Shown piece after piece: positions 7,119-9,185 of a stretch of DNA of 9,185 nucleotides. Origin of the DNA: Thermacetogenium sp. UBA5472 (lineage in GTDB: Bacteria; Bacillota; DSM-12270; Thermacetogeniales; Thermacetogeniaceae); the NCBI GenBank assembly GCA_002426495.1, contig DIQC01000091.1, positions 1 through 9,185 of the forward strand, read 5' to 3'. The notes under the pieces are model-generated. The model did no database searches and was not told the origin of the DNA. It was given only the letters and a program-made list of their open reading frames with translations. A program made the position numbers and the translations under genes. The stretch's first letter is position 1, and each line of letters starts with the position of its first letter.

Positions 7119-8409
7119 AAGCTACCTCCTCCCTATATATAGGTAACGTAACAGTGACGGTGGTTCCTTTTCCCTCTATACTGTCAATTTCAATTTCCCC
7201 ACCATGGTCATGAGCTATTTGGCGACCAATGGAAAGTCCAAGTCCGCTACCACTGCCACTACCGTCAGTTACACCTCGCTCAAATACCTGAGAGAGAAGT
7301 TCAGATGCAATACCTATGCCCTTATCAACGATGGTAATCACCACCGTTTCCCCTCTTTGCTCCGCCCTCACGTGGATTTCGCCTTGCTCCGTATGAGCAC
7401 CCGCATTGCTGAGCAGATTGGAAATGAGCTGCACCAGTTGATCGGAATTTCCCAACACCATGAGAGGACTTTCCGACAAGGAGAGGGTAAGAACGTTTCC
7501 TTTCTTCTCCAATAGACTGTGGTAAGCTTCAGCGGTAGTGCGAAGAATATTACAAATATCCAGCACCGCCTTTTGTCCCCCTACCTCTTGGAGGGAGGCA
7601 AGACGTAGCGTGCTGTCCACCAGACGGGAGAGTCGCATGACTTCCTCCTGTGCCAGAGTGTGAGATTCCCGAATTTTCTCAAGATCACCCTCCCGACCCA
7701 GTTCCAAGAGAGCCTGAGCTCGCTGGGTATGTACCGAGATAACGGTCAGCGGTGTTTTCAGTTCGTGAGAGATATTGCCGAACAACTCAGTTTTCATTCG
7801 GTTAATCTGCCCTAACAAAATATTCTGCTCTGCAAGCTGCTTTTGCTGCTGATTGTATAGTTTAAAATGGACATAGAGCATAGTACCCAATACCGCACTG
7901 ACCGACACAAAACCTACGATTATATCAGTAAGCAAATCTTGTTCCGTATCCCAAACATTGACCAGTTGGGGATAGCGAAAGGCAATTATGCAAATCACAA
8001 GATACAATAGGATTTCAAAGATGGACATGGCAATAGCCTTTTTACCCTCCAACATCAGGATAGTGAAGGCTACCGCAAACACAAAAAAGCTGGGCATCCC
8101 ACTATGATAACCTCCTGCTGTGAAGAACATAATTGGGAAAAGCACCATAAAAATGGCGATGATAGTAATCATATAGCAGAGCTGGTAGCGTCCAGTTCTC
8201 TTGGAATAGCAAAGCAGCAAAAAGGAAAGGGCGGCTGAAATAAAATTCACCACAACATTCCATAGTCCTACTTGAGTTGCAATTCCAACTAGTGCCATAC
8301 CCAAGCTTATGACCGTGCCACCCATTGCCAGTACATTGAATAGCCTTACCCGGAAATCAAGGTTAGGACCGAAATATGTACCGATAATTTGTCTTAGTCG
8401 ATTTTTCAT
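7111..8409 (-). CDS. Sensor histidine kinase with a six-TM N-terminal sensor
   Basis: I choose ATG 8409 (MKNRLRQ, 432 residues), which has AGGTGAG just upstream. A longer form from TTG 8481 would add 24 residues across the palindrome at 8422-8439 and is less likely. About six hydrophobic segments lie between residues 25 and 183 with short loops, so the sensor is probably membrane-embedded and lacks a large extracellular domain. A short coiled coil (QQQKQLAEQN) leads to the HisKA dimerisation domain with phosphoacceptor H215 in FGNISHELKTPL. The HATPase_c domain has an N box (LVQLISNLLSNAGAHT, about 322-337), G1 (DKGIGI, about 361), an F box (VFERG) and G2 (GSGSGLGLSIG, about 381-391). All catalytic elements are intact. 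It overlaps the response-regulator gene by 8 bp, marking a cognate pair. The stimulus cannot be read from the sequence. Confidence 0.94.
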   Translation of the reverse strand: MKNRLRQIIGTYFGPNLDFRVRLFNVLAMGGTVISLGMALVGIATQVGLWNVVVNFISAALSFLLLCYSKRTGRYQLCYMITIIAIFMVLFPIMFFTAGGYHSGMPSFFVFAVAFTILMLEGKKAIAMSIFEILLYLVICIIAFRYPQLVNVWDTEQDLLTDIIVGFVSVSAVLGTMLYVHFKLYNQQQKQLAEQNILLGQINRMKTELFGNISHELKTPLTVISVHTQRAQALLELGREGDLEKIRESHTLAQEEVMRLSRLVDSTLRLASLQEVGGQKAVLDICNILRTTAEAYHSLLEKKGNVLTLSLSESPLMVLGNSDQLVQLISNLLSNAGAHTEQGEIHVRAEQRGETVVITIVDKGIGIASELLSQVFERGVTDGSGSGSGLGLSIGRQIAHDHGGEIEIDSIEGKGTTVTVTLPIYREEVAYA

Positions 8410-8421
8410 ATTCTCACCTAT

Positions 8422-8439
8422 TGTAAAATTTATTTTACA
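8422..8439. promoter_or_regulatory. AT-rich perfect palindrome just upstream of the kinase ribosome binding site
   Basis: TGTAAAAT (8422-8429) and ATTTTACA (8432-8439) are perfect complements with two bases between them. The palindrome ends only a few bases before the AGGTGAG site and 13 bases before the kinase ATG. It could be an operator for a dimeric regulator or an mRNA stem next to the ribosome binding site. AT-rich palindromes also occur by chance. Confidence 0.35.
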
Positions 8440-8490
8440 GAATACAGAAAATATAAGCATTCCTTCTTGATGCCGCCACAACTACCCTTC

Positions 8491-8670
8491 TCAAGTCTTG
8501 TATCGCTTTCCCCTACGTGAATCGGCAGGCTTTTCAGCGGCTATAGGAATCAGCCAGAGGTTCCCCTTTTTGACTGCACCGGGAATTCGTCCATCCACAA
8601 GATGATAGGTAATAGAGCGGGTAGAAACACCCCATTTTCGTGCAGCCTCTTTGACAGTTATATAATCCAT
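8491..8670 (-). CDS. Small excisionase/MerR-like helix-turn-helix protein
   Basis: I choose ATG 8670 (59 residues), five bases after AGGTGA; an upstream in-frame GTG at 8679 lies inside that binding site. The sequence MDYITVKEAARKWGVS is a typical winged HTH of the excisionase/HTH_17 type. The first helix is VKEAARKWG, the turn VS, and the recognition helix TRSITYHLVDG. It then has the usual R-I-P-G-A-x6-W-x-IP strand and a basic tail (RRGKRYKT). Such proteins are common in clostridial genomes and mobile elements, as excisionase-like or local transcriptional regulators. No integrase is in view, so an excisionase role cannot be claimed. A well-formed promoter lies upstream, and the kinase gene follows 81 bases after the stop without an obvious terminator. 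It may therefore be cotranscribed with, and regulate, the two-component genes. Confidence 0.85.
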   Translation of the reverse strand: MDYITVKEAARKWGVSTRSITYHLVDGRIPGAVKKGNLWLIPIAAEKPADSRRGKRYKT

Positions 8671-8708
8671 ATGCTTCACCTGTTTTCATAGAAATAGCTA
8701 ATGACATT

Positions 8709-8738
8709 ATTATACTTCTTTCCTCGGAAGAATGTAAA
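8709..8738 (-). promoter_or_regulatory. Good sigma-70-type promoter for the HTH/kinase/regulator operon
   Basis: On the minus strand TTTACA (8733-8738) is followed after 18 nt by a perfect TATAAT (8709-8714), about 38 bases before the HTH gene start. The spacer contains an imperfect dyad, TTCTTTCC (8716-8723) facing GGAAGAA (8726-8732). A repressor bound there would block the polymerase, which fits autoregulation by the HTH protein or control by the response regulator. The promoter call is firm by consensus; the operator is inference. Confidence 0.65.
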
Positions 8739-8754
8739 GAACTGGTTTTTGTAT

Positions 8755-8783
8755 TTTACTTTATTCTTTCTCTGTAATAATAA
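8755..8783 (+). promoter_or_regulatory. Candidate plus-strand promoter for the small RNA
   Basis: TTTACT (8755-8760) is followed after 17 nt by TAATAA (8778-8783); a one-base shift gives AATAAT with an 18-nt spacer. The position would start a transcript near 8790. It is divergent from, and 16 bp away from, the minus-strand promoter at 8709-8738. AT-rich sequence makes such matches common, so support comes mainly from the structured RNA and terminator downstream. Confidence 0.3.
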
Positions 8784-8789
8784 TTTATA

Positions 8790-8880
8790 GAGTGAGAGGT
8801 TCTGGGCGGTTCACCATGAACCGGGGCTGGGTTCAGCTAAAGCACATAGTTCCCCCTTGGCGGAAACCATGTGCTTTTTT
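8790..8880 (+). ncRNA. Possible small RNA with alternative hairpins and intrinsic terminator
   Basis: The segment holds three GGTTC copies (8798, 8808, 8830) and one TGAACC (8817-8822). TGAACC can pair with the copy before it (stem CGGTTCA-CCA-TGAACCG, 7 bp) or with the copy after it (6 bp, 7-nt loop), so the hairpins are mutually exclusive. A terminator hairpin follows, AAAGCACAT (8839-8847) with ATGTGCTTT (8869-8877), extended by an inner GTTCC/GGAAAC stem, and then a U-tract (8875-8880). No reading frame of note lies inside. It is not a tRNA and I cannot assign it to a known RNA family. It could be an antisense or regulatory RNA of a mobile element. Confidence 0.4.
8839..8880 (+). terminator. 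Intrinsic terminator, stronger on the plus strand, also at the end of the HTH_36-like gene
   Basis: A 9-bp outer stem (8839-8847 with 8869-8877) and a shorter inner stem with a bulge enclose a loop of about 8 bases. Six T residues (8875-8880) follow on the plus strand. On the minus strand the hairpin begins about 13 bases after the stop codon of the gene ending at 8893 but is followed only by TTTAGC. The U-tract asymmetry suggests the main direction is plus, with possible bidirectional use. Confidence 0.7.
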
Positions 8881-8892
8881 AGTTACCTACTC

Positions 8893-9156
8893 TTATTTCA
8901 AAATTAATCTATTGCTGGTATGACTCCCATTCTCCCGATAGCGAGTCTCCTTTTCTACCAATCCGGCTTTGGTAAGATCATGGAGTGCCCTCTTAATAGT
9001 ACTGCGTGATAAATCCAAATCAGAGGCGATGGTTTTTACTGCCGGCCAGCAGTCCTGCCCCTTACCTGCACGGTCTTTCAAGTACATATAAACAACCCTT
9101 GCTCTTGAGGGTAACTCATCAGGCGAGGCCTTATACAAATAATCAAAATATCCCAT
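8893..9156 (-). CDS. Small HTH_36-like DNA-binding protein, mobile-element type
   Basis: The 87-residue protein starts at ATG 9156 after a GGAAGGGGG site with a 6-nt spacer. It is essentially one winged helix-turn-helix domain. A first helix lies at residues 17-30 (SRARVVYMYLKDRA), the conserved CWPAVKTIASDL at 36-47, the recognition helix SRSTIKRALHDL at 50-61, and a wing (GLVEKETRYRENGSHTSNRL) at 65-84. This CWP...IA..L..SR.T..RAL..L..AG pattern is that of HTH_36 domains found in replication initiators and in small accessory proteins of conjugative elements such as the Tn1549-like group. Here the protein is only the HTH unit, with no initiator catalytic domain. I infer a DNA-binding accessory or regulator of an integrative element. 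It is convergent with the putative plus-strand small RNA. Confidence 0.85.
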   Translation of the reverse strand: MGYFDYLYKASPDELPSRARVVYMYLKDRAGKGQDCWPAVKTIASDLDLSRSTIKRALHDLTKAGLVEKETRYRENGSHTSNRLILK

Positions 9157-9185
9157 GTTCTGCCCCCTTCCTTTTAAGATGTCCG

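Noticed and set aside
8410..8481. Longer kinase start at TTG 8481 or ATG 8460
   Set aside because: A weak start codon or weak ribosome binding site, and the extension crosses a palindrome. ATG 8409 has AGGTGAG immediately upstream.
8798..8840. tRNA-like GGTTC motifs between the two HTH genes
   Set aside because: GGTTC recalls a T-loop, but there is no acceptor stem, anticodon arm or D-arm; the copies form simple hairpins instead.
1..9185. CRISPR array, insertion sequence, attachment site or rRNA
   Set aside because: No regularly spaced direct repeats, transposase or integrase reading frame, or conserved rRNA sequence was seen. The only tandem repeats are within coding sequences.

Overview
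The window looks like accessory DNA of a low-to-mid-GC Gram-positive anaerobe of the Clostridia type. The evidence is a surface protein with three C-terminal SLH domains, strong AGGAGG-type ribosome binding sites, rho-independent terminators, and small helix-turn-helix proteins of the kind found in clostridial conjugative elements. No species can be named from the sequence. All seven genes I support lie on the minus strand, so transcription runs from high to low coordinates.

Right end (8491-9156): two small DNA-binding proteins, an HTH_36-like protein (8893-9156) and an excisionase/MerR-like HTH protein (8491-8670). Between them is a possible plus-strand small RNA (about 8790-8880). It has mutually exclusive hairpins and an intrinsic terminator, and its putative promoter is back to back with a good minus-strand promoter for the second HTH gene.

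Centre (6396-8409): a two-component system, with a six-TM sensor histidine kinase overlapping an OmpR-family response regulator by 8 bp. A 16-bp perfect dyad (6396-6429) follows and acts as its terminator.

Left-centre (3222-6306): a two-gene unit with a 100-residue DUF2442-like protein and, 4 nt after its stop codon, a 925-residue secreted SLH protein. The SLH protein combines beta-helix-like repeats, a carboxypeptidase-regulatory-like domain, a carbohydrate-binding-like region, a Gly/Pro linker and three SLH domains. A long hairpin at 3147-3185 probably terminates it.

Left end (1-2858): the first 952 codons of a second very large secreted protein that runs off the window. It has a beta-helix-like region, a Cna-B-like domain and at least four tandem repeats of about 100 residues. 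Its leader has an imperfect inverted repeat and a 10-codon upstream ORF. It is clearly more AT-rich in codon choice than the SLH gene.

The simplest reading, which is inference, is a cell-surface cargo module: a sensor pair beside two large exported surface proteins, next to regulators typical of a mobile element. No integrase, relaxase, attachment site, CRISPR array, tRNA or rRNA is visible.
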